NCBI RefSeq assembly: GCF_003614925.1
Contig: NZ_QYLP01000037.1
Coordinates: 1 to 64,000 of the forward strand
Source of the DNA: Arthrobacter celericrescens
GTDB lineage: Bacteria; Actinomycetota; Actinomycetes; Actinomycetales; Micrococcaceae
Length of the DNA stretch: 64,000 nucleotides
Direction: 5' to 3'
The translations under genes and the position numbers were made by a program. Numbering within the stretch: position 1 is the stretch's first letter; every line of letters begins with the position of its first letter. Below are positions 1 to 8,952 of this stretch, piece by piece. The notes beneath the pieces are model-generated. The model did no database searches. It was not told the origin of the DNA and was given only the letters and a program-made list of their open reading frames with translations.

Positions 1-87
1 GGCCGGCACCCCCCAAGCGGCCCACGGAACCCACGCCGCGGGCCGCTCACCACTGCCCTTGACACCCGAACCTACATATCAGTTGGG

Positions 88-1245
88 TCAGCGGCGGCCG
101 ATCCCCAGCACGCTCCCGACGGCGTCGCGCACCGCCGCGGCGGCCTGCCCGAGTTCCGCTTCGGTCACCGCGGAGGTGAAGCTGAAGCGCACGGCCGTCT
201 GGGCGACTTCCGCCTCCAGGCCAAGAGCCAGCAGCACCGGCGACGGCGCGTCCGAGCCGGCGGCACACGCCGAACCGCTGGAGCAGACCACGCCGCGGCG
301 CTCGAGTTCCAGCAGCACGGATTCACCACTGGTCCCGGGGAAGCAGAACGACGCCACCGATGGCAGCCGCCGTTCGGGATGGCCGGTCAGCATGGCCCCG
401 GGCACGGCTTCGAGGACTGCCCGGATGAACGCGTCGCGCATAGCCGCCACCCGTGCGGCAAGGTCCTGCTGCTCTTCCGCCGCGAGTGTCAGCGCGGTTG
501 CCAGCGCCACGGCACCGGCCACGTTTTCCGTGCCGGAACGGCGCCCGCGTTCCTGGCCGCCGCCATGGATCAGCGGCTCCATCCGCAGCCGGCCCTTGGC
601 GAAGAGCACACCCGAGCCCTTCGGCGCACCGAGCTTGTGCCCGGACATGCTGAGCGCGTCCACGCCAAGTTCCTTCACGCCCAAGGGCAGCCAGCCCGCG
701 GCCTGTACGGCGTCAGTGTGGAACGGGATGCCCCGTGCGGCGGCGAGCGCGGCGAGTTCCCTGACCGGCTCGACCGTGCCGACCTCGTTGTTGGCGTACA
801 TAATGCTGGCGAGCGCGGTTTCCGGGCGCAAGGCGGCGGCGAACGCCTCCGGAGTGACCAGGCCGTGCCGGTCCACCGGGACCACATCGACCGTGAAGCC
901 GTGCACCCGCCGCAGGTAGCCTGCGGACTCCTCGACGGCGGGATGCTCGATGGCGCTGATCGCCACCCGGTCCAGGGAGGGATCGGCGGCCCTGCGGGCC
1001 AGCGCGATTCCCTTGAGGGCCAGGTTGTCCGCCTCGGTCCCGCCCGAGGTGAAGGTCACCTCTCCGGGCCGGCAGCCCAGGACCTTCGCGACGGCGGCCC
1101 GCGCCCCGGCGAGCGCTTCCGCCGCGGCCTCGCCCAGGCTGTGGTGGCTGGAGGGGTTGCCGAACTCGCCGCTCAGGTACGGCCACATGGCTTCGAGCAC
1201 CTCCCGGCGCACGGGGGTGGTGGCGGCGGCGTCCAGGAAGATCAT
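88..1245 (-). CDS. nadS: cysteine desulfurase, NifS/IscS-like, probable NadS
   Basis: PLP enzyme of the NifS/IscS family, 385 aa, that takes sulfur from cysteine. The N-terminus reads MIFLDAAATTPVR, the usual family start. The PLP lysine is in SGHKLGAPKG (about residue 204) and the persulfide cysteine in SSGSAC (about 327). I chose the ATG at 1245 over a GTG at 1287 because it leaves a 7-base gap after nadC and matches family N-termini. It is the last gene of the nrtR-nadABC operon. In Corynebacterium and other bacteria a NifS-like protein in this position helps build the 4Fe-4S cluster of NadA, so that role is inferred here. A general tRNA or Fe-S sulfur donor role remains possible. Confidence 0.9.
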   Translation of the reverse strand: MIFLDAAATTPVRREVLEAMWPYLSGEFGNPSSHHSLGEAAAEALAGARAAVAKVLGCRPGEVTFTSGGTEADNLALKGIALARRAADPSLDRVAISAIEHPAVEESAGYLRRVHGFTVDVVPVDRHGLVTPEAFAAALRPETALASIMYANNEVGTVEPVRELAALAAARGIPFHTDAVQAAGWLPLGVKELGVDALSMSGHKLGAPKGSGVLFAKGRLRMEPLIHGGGQERGRRSGTENVAGAVALATALTLAAEEQQDLAARVAAMRDAFIRAVLEAVPGAMLTGHPERRLPSVASFCFPGTSGESVLLELERRGVVCSSGSACAAGSDAPSPVLLALGLEAEVAQTAVRFSFTSAVTEAELGQAAAAVRDAVGSVLGIGRR

Positions 1246-1252
1246 GGCTGTC

Positions 1253-2137
1253 CTAGCGGGCGTCCGCCGGGACATCGAGAGTGACATCCAGGCCCAGGTC
1301 CAGGGCGGCGACGCTGTGGGTCAGCCCGCCGATGGAAATGACGTCCACGCCGGCGGCGGCGATGTCCGCCACGGTGGACAGGTTCACGTTGCCGCTGGCT
1401 TCCACCACGGCCCGCCCTGCCACCTGCTGCACCCCGGCACGGAGTTCGTCGATGCTGAAGTTGTCCAGCATGATGGTGTCCACGCCGGCGGCCAGTACGG
1501 GTTCGATCTGTTCGGCGCTGTCCACTTCGACCTCGAAATGGGTGGTGTGGCCCAGCTGCTTCTTCGCCGTGGCCAGCAGGGCGGTGAGCTTGCCGGCGTC
1601 GCCTCCGGTCATGACGGCCAGGTGGTTGTCCTTGGCCAGTACGGCGTCGGACAGGCTGTAGCGGTGGTTCGCTCCCCCGCCGCAGCGCACCGCGTAGCGT
1701 TCCAGGACGCGGAGCCCCGGGGTGGTCTTGCGGGTGTCGGTGATCCGGGCCGCGGTGCCTTCGACCAAGCGGACGAACTCCGCGGTCTTCGTGGCGATGG
1801 CGCTCATCCGCTGCACCAGGTTCAGGCCCACGCGTTCGGCGAGCAGCACCGAACGGGCGCGGCCGCTGACCCGGGCGAGGTGCGTCCCGGCGTCGAACGC
1901 TGCTCCGTCTTCCAGCAGCAGCTCGACCTCGGTCTCCGGGTCGATGAGCAGCATGGCGTCGCGGAATACGGTGCCGCCACTGAAGATGCCGGGCACCCGG
2001 GCGTTCAGGACGGCGGTTGCGCGGGCCTCGGCCGGGATGAGCAGCTGCGAGGTGATGTCCCCGTTGGGCGCGTCCTCGGCGAAGGCCCGCTCGAGGATCT
2101 CGCGCACGGCGGCTGCGGGGAGGGACAGGCTAGTCAA
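1253..2137 (-). CDS. nadC: nicotinate-nucleotide pyrophosphorylase (quinolinate phosphoribosyltransferase)
   Basis: Third step of de novo NAD synthesis: quinolinate plus PRPP gives nicotinate mononucleotide, CO2 and PPi. 294 aa, normal family length. Family signatures are visible: TRKTTPGLR and KYAVRCGGG-like ERYAVRCGGGANHR near the middle (PRPP/quinolinate site), AKDNHL, then EVEVDS and IMLDN in the C-terminal barrel. Its start overlaps the end of nadB by 8 bases, pointing to translational coupling, and nadS follows 7 bases after its stop. All belong to one minus-strand operon. Confidence 0.96.
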   Translation of the reverse strand: MTSLSLPAAAVREILERAFAEDAPNGDITSQLLIPAEARATAVLNARVPGIFSGGTVFRDAMLLIDPETEVELLLEDGAAFDAGTHLARVSGRARSVLLAERVGLNLVQRMSAIATKTAEFVRLVEGTAARITDTRKTTPGLRVLERYAVRCGGGANHRYSLSDAVLAKDNHLAVMTGGDAGKLTALLATAKKQLGHTTHFEVEVDSAEQIEPVLAAGVDTIMLDNFSIDELRAGVQQVAGRAVVEASGNVNLSTVADIAAAGVDVISIGGLTHSVAALDLGLDVTLDVPADAR

Positions 2138-3851
2138 GGATCAGGCTCGCTTTCCGGCTCATGGTGTAACGGTTGTCAGAGTTCTCGACGGCGGGAGTTT
2201 CCTCCCGCGAATCGTTGCGGTAGTGGGCGCCCAGGGAGGTCCGCCGCTCGCGTGCGGAACGCACCAGCAGCTGCGCGGCCAGCAGCAGGTTCGCATCCTC
2301 GTGCTCCCGCGGGTCCAGCGAATCGGGAACCGTCTCGGGGTCAACCACGTCAGCCCAGAAGTGAAGGACAGCCGATGCCTCGTTCAGATCCGTTCCGCTA
2401 CGCAGTACCCCGGCATTGGCGGTCATCAGCCGTCGCAGGGTCTGGCGGGCGAAAGGCGCCGGTAGATCGCCGTCGAGCGGGATCCCGGAAGCGTGCGTCA
2501 AGGTGAGGCCGCTTGCGGCCGAGGCAGCACGCGGAGGGATGCCGTTTGACGGCTCCCACGCTGAGGCAGTCGAATCCCCCAGGAACCCCTCCACTGCCCG
2601 CCGCCCGAAGACGAGTCCTTCGAGCAGCGAGTTGCTGGCGAGCCGGTTGGCGCCCTGCACTCCGGTGCACGCCAGTTCGCCGGCGGCCAGCAGCCCGGGC
2701 ACCGAGGTGCGTCCGCGCAGGTCGGTGACCACGCCGCCCATCCAGTAGTGGGCGGCCGGGGCGACGGGAACCAATTCGCGGGTCCAGTCGACGCCGGCCT
2801 CCCGGGTGCGGGCGGTGATGGTCGGAAAGCGCCGGGCGAGGAAGCCGGGCCCGTGCCGTTCCTCGATGACGCGGGCGTCGAGGAAAACGTGGCCATTCGG
2901 GGTGCCGAGGGCGGCCAGGTGGATCGCGATGCTGCGGGAGACGACGTCTCGCGGGGCCAGTTCGGCGTCGGGGTGGTAGGCGGGCATGAAGCGGTCGCTG
3001 TGGGCGTCCACGAGGATGGCACCCTCACCGCGGACGGCTTCGGAGATGAGCAGCGGGTCGCTGCCCGCACTTTCCCGGGCGTCCTCCGGCAGCACCATGC
3101 ACGTGGGGTGGAACTGGAAGAATTCGAGGTCTGCCACCGCGGCACCGACCCGCCAGGCCAGGGCCAGGCCGTCGGCCGTAGCGACGGCGGGGTTGGTGGT
3201 CTTGGCGAACAACCGGCCCGCTCCCCCGGTGGCCAGCAGCACGGCGTCAGCCTGGCAGCCGGACTCACGGCCGTCGCGGAGGTAGCTCACTCCGGTGACG
3301 CGGCCGAGCGACTCGGTCAGGGAGGTGACGTGCGCGTGGCCGATCACCTGGATCCGGCCCGCGGCCTGGGCGTCGAGCACCGCGCGGATCAGGGCACGGG
3401 CCACCCCGGCGCCGGTGGCATCCCCGCCGGCGTGCAGGATGCGCGGCGCGGAATGGGCGGCCTCGATCCCCAAGGCGGGATCGCCGTCGTCGTCCAGGTC
3501 GAAACGGACGCCGAAACGCTCCAGTCCGGCGATGTCCAGGCGGGCTTCGGTGCACAGCACCCGCACGGCTTCCTCATCGCAGTGGCCGTTGCCTGCCTTC
3601 AGGGTGTCGGCGATGTGCGCGGCCACCGTGTCCCCGGGGGCAGGCTCGTCCAGCACTGCGGAGATGCCGCCCTGGGCGAAGTAGGTGTTGCTGTCGGCGA
3701 GCGCGCCCTTGCTCAGCAGCACCACGTCGGCACCGCCTTCCGCGGCGAGCAGCGCCGAGTACAGCCCGGCGATGCCGCTTCCGACGACGATCAGCCGCTT
3801 GCGCCGATGCCCTGCGGCAGCGCGCCCTCCTGCAAGGCCATGTGTAGTCAT
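2130..3851 (-). CDS. nadB: L-aspartate oxidase
   Basis: FAD enzyme that oxidises L-aspartate to iminoaspartate, the first step of quinolinate synthesis. 573 aa. The dinucleotide-binding motif GSGIAGLYS lies at about residues 24-32, followed by LLSKGALADSNTYFAQGGI. The succinate dehydrogenase/fumarate reductase-type active-site region includes the QFHPT and GEGAILVD stretches, and there is a C-terminal helical domain after RRLMTANAG. It lies 35 bases after nadA and overlaps nadC by 8 bases. Its product is unstable and is passed to NadA. Confidence 0.96.
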   Translation of the reverse strand: MTTHGLAGGRAAAGHRRKRLIVVGSGIAGLYSALLAAEGGADVVLLSKGALADSNTYFAQGGISAVLDEPAPGDTVAAHIADTLKAGNGHCDEEAVRVLCTEARLDIAGLERFGVRFDLDDDGDPALGIEAAHSAPRILHAGGDATGAGVARALIRAVLDAQAAGRIQVIGHAHVTSLTESLGRVTGVSYLRDGRESGCQADAVLLATGGAGRLFAKTTNPAVATADGLALAWRVGAAVADLEFFQFHPTCMVLPEDARESAGSDPLLISEAVRGEGAILVDAHSDRFMPAYHPDAELAPRDVVSRSIAIHLAALGTPNGHVFLDARVIEERHGPGFLARRFPTITARTREAGVDWTRELVPVAPAAHYWMGGVVTDLRGRTSVPGLLAAGELACTGVQGANRLASNSLLEGLVFGRRAVEGFLGDSTASAWEPSNGIPPRAASAASGLTLTHASGIPLDGDLPAPFARQTLRRLMTANAGVLRSGTDLNEASAVLHFWADVVDPETVPDSLDPREHEDANLLLAAQLLVRSARERRTSLGAHYRNDSREETPAVENSDNRYTMSRKASLILD

Positions 3852-3886
3852 GTGAGCCTCATTCCGTTTGCTTCATTGCGGCAGGT

Positions 3887-5191
3887 TCAGGGGCGGGCCG
3901 CCAGCATGCGCTCCAGCGCAATCTTGGCGTTGGCCTGCACGGTGTCATCCACGGTGATGCGGTTGACGATGCGTCCTTCGACGAGTTCCTCCAGCACCCA
4001 GGCGAGGTAGCCGGGGTGGATGCGGTACATCGTGGAGCACGGGCAGATGACCGGGTCCAGGCAGAAGATGGTGTGCTGCGGGTTTTCCGCGGCGAGCCGG
4101 TTCACCATGTTGATTTCGGTGCCGATGGCGAAGGTGGTGGGCTCGGTGGCCGCCGCGATCGCCTTCTTGATGAAGTCGGTGGAGCCTGCGCCGTCCGCGG
4201 CGTCCACGACCTCCATGGGGCATTCCGGGTGCACGATGACGTTGACGCCCGGGAAGTCGGCGCGGGCCTTCTCGATCTGCGCCACGTTGAAGCGCTTGTG
4301 GACCGAGCAGAAGCCGTGCCACAGGATCACGCGGGAGTCGAGCAGGGTCTGTTCGTCGTTGCCGCCCAGCTCCTTGCGCGGGTTCCACATGGGCATCTGC
4401 TCCAGCGGGACGCCCAGGGCCTTGGCGGTGTTCCGGCCGAGGTGCTGGTCCGGGAAGAACAGCACGCGCTGGCCGCGTTCGAAGGCCCACTCGAGCACGG
4501 TCTTCGCGTTCGAGGAGGTGCAGACGATGCCGCCGTTGCGGCCGCAGAAGGCCTTGAGGGCGGCTGAGGAGTTCATGTAAGTGACAGGGATGACCGGGAC
4601 GCGGCCGGCGTCGTCGGGCTCGGTGCCGAAGATTTCCTCGAGCTGCTCCCAGCACTCCTCCACGGAGTCCTCGCCTGCCATGTCCGCCATGGAGCAGCCG
4701 GCTGCGAGGTTCGGCAGGATCACGGCCTGTTCCGGGGCAGAGAGGATGTCAGCGGTTTCGGCCATGAAGTGCACGCCGCAGAAGATGATCGCTTCGGCGT
4801 CCGGCCGGGTGAGGGCTGCGTTGGCCAGCTGGAAGGAATCGCCCACGAAGTCCGCGTACTGCACCACTTCGTCGCGCTGGTAGAAGTGGCCCAGGATCAC
4901 GGCCCTGCTGCCGAGCTTCTTCTTGGCGGCGCGGATGCGGGCGTCGAGTTCGGCGTCGCCGGCCAGCTTGTACTCCTCGGGCAGCTGGCCCTGGCGCGGG
5001 GTGCTGCGCGGTGCGTCATCGCCGCTGGAGGCGCCGGGACCATAGGCCGGAACTCCGGCCAGGGACTCGGCGAGGTCGTACTCCCACGGGCCCTTGGCGA
5101 GGGCGGGGCTGCAGGTTGAGCCGGCCACGGAGCGGCCCTTTTCCGCTTCCTCGCGGGTGATCAGCTGGATGGCTGTGTTGACGCTGCTCAT
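3887..5191 (-). CDS. nadA: quinolinate synthase A
   Basis: 4Fe-4S enzyme that condenses iminoaspartate with dihydroxyacetone phosphate to quinolinate. 434 aa. GHFYQRDEVV near residue 101 is the family dihydroxyacetone-phosphate site. The likely cluster cysteines, by alignment with the E. coli ligands, are C166 (AGCSMAD), C295 (HGFCSVH) and one of C383/C385 (ICPCSTMYR). The ATG at 5191 overlaps the nrtR stop as ATGA, which fixes the start; the frame stays open upstream but that part is the shadow of nrtR. The first 80 residues are longer than in E. coli, as is common in actinobacteria. Confidence 0.96.
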   Translation of the reverse strand: MSSVNTAIQLITREEAEKGRSVAGSTCSPALAKGPWEYDLAESLAGVPAYGPGASSGDDAPRSTPRQGQLPEEYKLAGDAELDARIRAAKKKLGSRAVILGHFYQRDEVVQYADFVGDSFQLANAALTRPDAEAIIFCGVHFMAETADILSAPEQAVILPNLAAGCSMADMAGEDSVEECWEQLEEIFGTEPDDAGRVPVIPVTYMNSSAALKAFCGRNGGIVCTSSNAKTVLEWAFERGQRVLFFPDQHLGRNTAKALGVPLEQMPMWNPRKELGGNDEQTLLDSRVILWHGFCSVHKRFNVAQIEKARADFPGVNVIVHPECPMEVVDAADGAGSTDFIKKAIAAATEPTTFAIGTEINMVNRLAAENPQHTIFCLDPVICPCSTMYRIHPGYLAWVLEELVEGRIVNRITVDDTVQANAKIALERMLAARP

Positions 5192-5928
5192 GGTGTGCTC
5201 CTGTTGTCTGGCCCGAGGCCGGGTGTTCCGGTAAAGCGGTAGAGGCGTGGAGGGCGGTGTTTCCCGCCCTGGAGGTATTCGCCGGTTTCTTCGATCTCCG
5301 GCGCGGTCTTGAGTTGGCGGCGGAAATTCGCCGGATCCAGCGGGCGGTCCAGCACGGCCTCGTAGACCTCCCTGACCTGGGCGAGCGTGAAGTATTCGCC
5401 CAGGAAGTGGTAGGCGATGGATCCGTAGGCCATCTTGTTGCGCAGCCGCCACAGGGCATAGTCCACGATCGCGTTGTGGTCGAAGGCGAGCTGCTCGAGC
5501 CGGTCGGCGCGGAACCAGCGCACGTTCTCGGACTCGTCGGCGAGCGCGGCCTCGGTGGGCTGGACGAGGGCCCAGTAGACGATCGACACCACGCGCTGGC
5601 TGGGAGAACGGTGCAGGCCGCCGAAGGCGTACAGCTGCTCGAGGTATTCCGGGGCCAGGCCGGTGGTCTCCAGCAGGTTCCGGGAGGCGGCGTCCTGCAG
5701 CGATTCGTCGTGGGTGAGCGGCCCGCCGGGCAGCGCCCACATTTCCTTAAACGGCTCGCGGATCCGGCGCACCAGCGGTAGCCAGAGGGTGGGCCGGCCG
5801 GAGCTTTCGCTCGGCCGCAGGGCGAAGATCACCGTGGAGATGGCCAGCGACGGCGGTGCGAGCCGGCGTTCGGAGACGTTGGCAGAGTTCGTGAACACCG
5901 TTTCACCTGCTTCCTTGCCTGGTGCCAT
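5188..5928 (-). CDS. nrtR: NrtR/NdnR-type Nudix-related transcriptional regulator of NAD synthesis
   Basis: 246 aa with an N-terminal Nudix fold (about 25-150) and a C-terminal winged-helix-like part (about 160-225), the NrtR architecture. The Nudix box region (about 70-93, GGPLTHDESLQDAAS then RNLLETTGL) has lost two of the metal-binding glutamates of REUXEEXGU (N and T instead). A sensor rather than a hydrolase is therefore likely; NrtR proteins bind ADP-ribose or NAD derivatives. It heads the operon nrtR-nadABC-nadS and its stop overlaps the nadA start (ATGA). The ATG at 5928 has no clear Shine-Dalgarno; a GTG ten codons downstream (5898) follows GCAGGTGAAACG and could be the real start. 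Confidence 0.88.
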   Translation of the reverse strand: MAPGKEAGETVFTNSANVSERRLAPPSLAISTVIFALRPSESSGRPTLWLPLVRRIREPFKEMWALPGGPLTHDESLQDAASRNLLETTGLAPEYLEQLYAFGGLHRSPSQRVVSIVYWALVQPTEAALADESENVRWFRADRLEQLAFDHNAIVDYALWRLRNKMAYGSIAYHFLGEYFTLAQVREVYEAVLDRPLDPANFRRQLKTAPEIEETGEYLQGGKHRPPRLYRFTGTPGLGPDNRSTP

Positions 5929-5938
5929 CGGAGGGCGG

Positions 5939-5969
5939 ATTAGTTATGGTCAAAGTGACTTTAACTAAT
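5939..5969. promoter_or_regulatory. probable NrtR operator, concentric palindrome
   Basis: Outer arms ATTAGTTA (5939-5946) and TAACTAAT (5962-5969) are exact inverse complements. Inner arms GTCA (5949-5952) and TGAC (5956-5959) share the same centre at 5954. Twelve of fifteen symmetric positions pair. The site lies 11-41 bases upstream of nrtR and about 115 bases upstream of the divergent permease. It is AT-rich against a GC-rich background. Autorepression of the nad operon by NrtR is inferred from position. Confidence 0.75.
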
Positions 5970-6082
5970 GGTAGGGCCCGGCCTTCCGCTTGCCAAATGT
6001 GAGCTACGCTGCATAACGCTGTAAAATTCGACGGGTCCCACGCGGGCCAGCACACGATCCGAGGAAACTAAGGCCACCACGA

Positions 6083-7477
6083 ATGACAACGAAGTCCACC
6101 GGCGTTATCCCATCCACCCATTCGACAGGCCTCGGCCACGCGATGAAACCGCGCCAGCTCACCATGATGGGCTTGGGCAGCGCAATCGGCGCCGGGCTGT
6201 TCCTGGGCTCGGGTGCGGGGATCCAGGCGGCAGGACCTGCTGTCCTCATCTCCTACCTTGTGGCCGGCACCCTGATCATCCTGGTGATGTGGGCGCTCGG
6301 CGAGATGGCCGCGGCGAACCCCAACAGCGGCGCCTTCTCCGTCTACGCCGAAAAGGCCATGGGCAAGACGGCCGGTTCGACCGTCGGCTGGCTGTGGTGG
6401 CTGCAGCTGGTGGTGGTGATCGCCGCGGAGGCGCTCGGCGCGGCCGGGCTCCTGTTCTCCGTGTGGCCAGTGGTCCCGGTCTGGGTGCTGGCACTGGTCT
6501 TCATGACGGTCTTCACCGCGATCAACCTGGTGGGGGTCCGCAGCTTCGGCGAGTTCGAGTTCTGGTTCGCCATCCTGAAGGTCGCCGCCATCGTCGTCTT
6601 CCTCTTCGTGGGCGCGGCCCTGCTCTTTGGCTGGCTCCCCGGCACCGCCTCCCCGGGCCTTGGAAACATCACCGGGAACTTCGCGCCCGCCGGCTGGAGC
6701 GGCATCGCCGCCGCGCTGTTCGTGGTCATCTTCGCCTTCGGCGGCACCGAGATCGTCAGCGTCGCCGCCGCTGAAACCGAAGACCCCGTCCGCAGTGTCG
6801 GCCAGGCCATCCGCACCGTGCTCTGGCGCATCCTGGTGTTCTACATCGGTTCCGTCTTCGTCATCGCCGCCGTCCTTCCCCCCGGTTCCGAGGGCCTCAA
6901 ATCGCCGTTCGCCGGCGTCCTGGACCTGGCCGGCATCCCCGGTGCCGGGACCGCGATCACCCTGGTCGCCGTCGTCGCCCTGCTGTCGGCACTGAACGCC
7001 AACCTCTACGGGGCCTCCCGCATGGTGTTCTCGCTGTCCGAGCGCGGGGAGGCTCCGGCCTTCCTGTCGCGGCTGCGCGGCAAGCAGGTTCCCATGGCCG
7101 CCGTCGGGGTGTCCGTTGCCTTCGGCTTCATCGCCACCGTGCTCGAACTGCTCTTCCCTGACAAGGTGCTGCCCGCGCTGCTCAACCTGGTGGGCTCCAC
7201 CTGCCTGGTCGTCTGGGGCGGCGCCTTGGTCTCCCAGCTCATCCTGCGCCGCCGGGCAGACCGCGAGGGCACCGAACTGCCGCTGCGCATGAAGGGCTTC
7301 CCCGCCCTCACGGTCTTCGGCCTGGTGCTGCTGGCCATCGTCTTCATTGTCGGTTTCTCCAACCCGGTGAGCGCCGGGCAGCTCGTGGCCACCTTCCTGC
7401 TGATCGCCGGAATCGCGGCCGCCTGCTGGGTGGGCGAACGGGTCAAATCCGGCCGGGCAACAAGCCACGCAAACTGA
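6083..7477 (+). CDS. amino-acid permease, APC superfamily (AAT type)
   Basis: 464 aa integral membrane protein with about 12 hydrophobic segments. The family start LTMMGLGSAIGAGLFLGSG (about 26-44) includes the backbone substrate-binding motif of TM1, and LGEMAAANPNSGAFSVYA is the TM2-3 signature of proton-coupled amino-acid transporters such as GabP, CycA and ProY. Substrate cannot be fixed from sequence. It is transcribed away from nrtR; GAGGAAAC about 15 bases before the ATG is a possible ribosome site and TAAAAT near 6023 a possible -10 box. No partner gene follows in an operon. Confidence 0.88.
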   Translation: MTTKSTGVIPSTHSTGLGHAMKPRQLTMMGLGSAIGAGLFLGSGAGIQAAGPAVLISYLVAGTLIILVMWALGEMAAANPNSGAFSVYAEKAMGKTAGSTVGWLWWLQLVVVIAAEALGAAGLLFSVWPVVPVWVLALVFMTVFTAINLVGVRSFGEFEFWFAILKVAAIVVFLFVGAALLFGWLPGTASPGLGNITGNFAPAGWSGIAAALFVVIFAFGGTEIVSVAAAETEDPVRSVGQAIRTVLWRILVFYIGSVFVIAAVLPPGSEGLKSPFAGVLDLAGIPGAGTAITLVAVVALLSALNANLYGASRMVFSLSERGEAPAFLSRLRGKQVPMAAVGVSVAFGFIATVLELLFPDKVLPALLNLVGSTCLVVWGGALVSQLILRRRADREGTELPLRMKGFPALTVFGLVLLAIVFIVGFSNPVSAGQLVATFLLIAGIAAACWVGERVKSGRATSHAN

Positions 7478-7580
7478 CGCGGCTTCCCCTCGTTCGGGGG
7501 TATCGTGGGCACTGTTCCAGCAGAAGACGCACCGAAGCGCCGGGCACGCCTGGTCGCCCTATTTATTGAGGACTGAGGCC

Positions 7581-8411
7581 ATGATGGGCAGGCACACAGG
7601 AGAACTCCACCACACCGTGGAAGGCACCGATCCCGGCTTGTTCGTGGAGATCCATGAGCCCGCCGAAGGCAAGGACGCGGGCCTGCGCCCCATCCTGCTG
7701 ATCCATGGCTTCTCCTCCTCGGGCAAGCTCAATTGGTCCGACACCGGCTGGGTCACGGCCCTGCAGGAAGCCGGGCGCCGGGTGATCGTGGTGGACCTTC
7801 CCGGGCACGGGCGCAGCGGCTCGCCCGAGGACCTGGATTCGTACTCGCCGAGCAGGATCCGTGCGGACCTGCTGCAGATCGTGTCCGACGCCGGCGCCCG
7901 CCCGCTGCGCGACGGCGATCCTTCCAGCGGACTGGACGTGGTGGGCTACTCGCTGGGTTCCCGGCTCGCCTGGGAATTCGGCGCCACCCAGCCCGAACTC
8001 GTCCACCGCCTGGTGCTGGGTGGGCCGAACAAGGAAGATCCACTGGCGGCCTTCGACCTCTCCGCGGCGCAGCGGCACCTCGCCGACGGCACGCCGATCG
8101 CGGACGAGTCCACGGCGGCCCTGCTCAAGATGGCCCAGTTGCTGCCCAGCAACGACCTCTTCGCCCTGCTGTCCCTCGTCGAAGCCATCAAGGGCGAGCC
8201 GTTCGACCCCGCCGAAGCCGCACCGCACATGCCGGTCCTGCTGGTCGCCGGCGAGAAGGATGAGCGGGCCGCCACCATGCCGGAACTGGCGGCGATTGCG
8301 GCCCGCTCCGGCAGCATGGCCGAGCAACTGGTCATCCCGGGGCGCAACCATGCCAACGCGGTCACCAGCCGGGTGTTCAAGGACGCCGCCATCGGCTTCC
8401 TCGGCGTCTGA
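7581..8411 (+). CDS. alpha/beta hydrolase
   Basis: 276 aa single-domain alpha/beta hydrolase. HGFSSSG (oxyanion-hole region), DLPGHGRSG, nucleophile elbow GYSLGSR, acid region VAGEKDE and the histidine in GRNHANAV are in the correct order. Substrate is unknown; similar proteins are annotated as esterases or lactonases without proof. The ATG at 7581 is preferred over the TTG at 7566: TGAGGA lies 8 bases before it. The TATTTAT stretch just upstream may be its -10 box. Convergent with the MarR-like gene. Confidence 0.85.
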   Translation: MMGRHTGELHHTVEGTDPGLFVEIHEPAEGKDAGLRPILLIHGFSSSGKLNWSDTGWVTALQEAGRRVIVVDLPGHGRSGSPEDLDSYSPSRIRADLLQIVSDAGARPLRDGDPSSGLDVVGYSLGSRLAWEFGATQPELVHRLVLGGPNKEDPLAAFDLSAAQRHLADGTPIADESTAALLKMAQLLPSNDLFALLSLVEAIKGEPFDPAEAAPHMPVLLVAGEKDERAATMPELAAIAARSGSMAEQLVIPGRNHANAVTSRVFKDAAIGFLGV

Positions 8412-8452
8412 GCGGACTTCAGGGCACAGGCCGCCCTAAAGGACACGGCGCT

Positions 8453-8866
8453 TTACGGGACAAGGCGCTCGGCGTTGGCGCACATCCGTTCGAGCACGCC
8501 CAGCGCGATTGCGTATTCGTCGTGGCCAATCCCGGCGGTCAGGTCCTTCCGCGCCTCCTCCACGAGCCTGAGCGCCTCGAGCCGCTTCCGGTGGCCATCC
8601 TCGCTGAGGATGATGTTTCCGTCCAGCATGCCCACGTAGCCGTGGCCGATCAGCGCCGCAAGCTCGCTTTCGCGCAGCCGGCTGTCACCGGACCAGAACG
8701 GCTTCAGCCGCTCATCCAGGTCTCCGGGCCGGATGGGTCCTTCGGCCAGCGTGTTGAGCGTTTGCCACTGGCGGCGGCTGAGCCGGACCCTTGAGAGGGT
8801 CCTGTCGAGGTGGTCTTCCAGGGCAGCATCCAGGCGTTTGAGCCAGTATCCGATGGGCTTGTTCAC
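8453..8866 (-). CDS. MarR-like winged-helix regulator
   Basis: 137 aa. The LSRRQWQTLNTLAEGPI segment (about 29-45) and the acidic/basic wing region around NIILSEDGHRKRLEAL (about 84-99) resemble MarR-family winged helices, followed by a C-terminal dimerisation helix. Starts with GTG. It is divergent from the phosphoribosyltransferase gene with 86 bases between them, so that gene or itself are natural targets; this is inference. No ligand can be named. Confidence 0.68.
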   Translation of the reverse strand: MNKPIGYWLKRLDAALEDHLDRTLSRVRLSRRQWQTLNTLAEGPIRPGDLDERLKPFWSGDSRLRESELAALIGHGYVGMLDGNIILSEDGHRKRLEALRLVEEARKDLTAGIGHDEYAIALGVLERMCANAERLVP

Positions 8867-8952
8867 GCTGCCATGCTTGCAGCGCCACCGGCTCCGGACA
8901 AGGGTTGAAGGGTAGGCTTGCTGCAGCGCCGGATTACGTGGAAGTGGGACTG

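Noticed and set aside
1-87. Possible start of another minus-strand gene (GTG near 50, after AAGGGCAG)
   Set aside because: Too short to judge; the product does not resemble MnmA or any protein I expect after nadS.
950-2506. 518-residue open frame on the plus strand
   Set aside because: Antisense to nadC and nadB; composition typical of a shadow frame.
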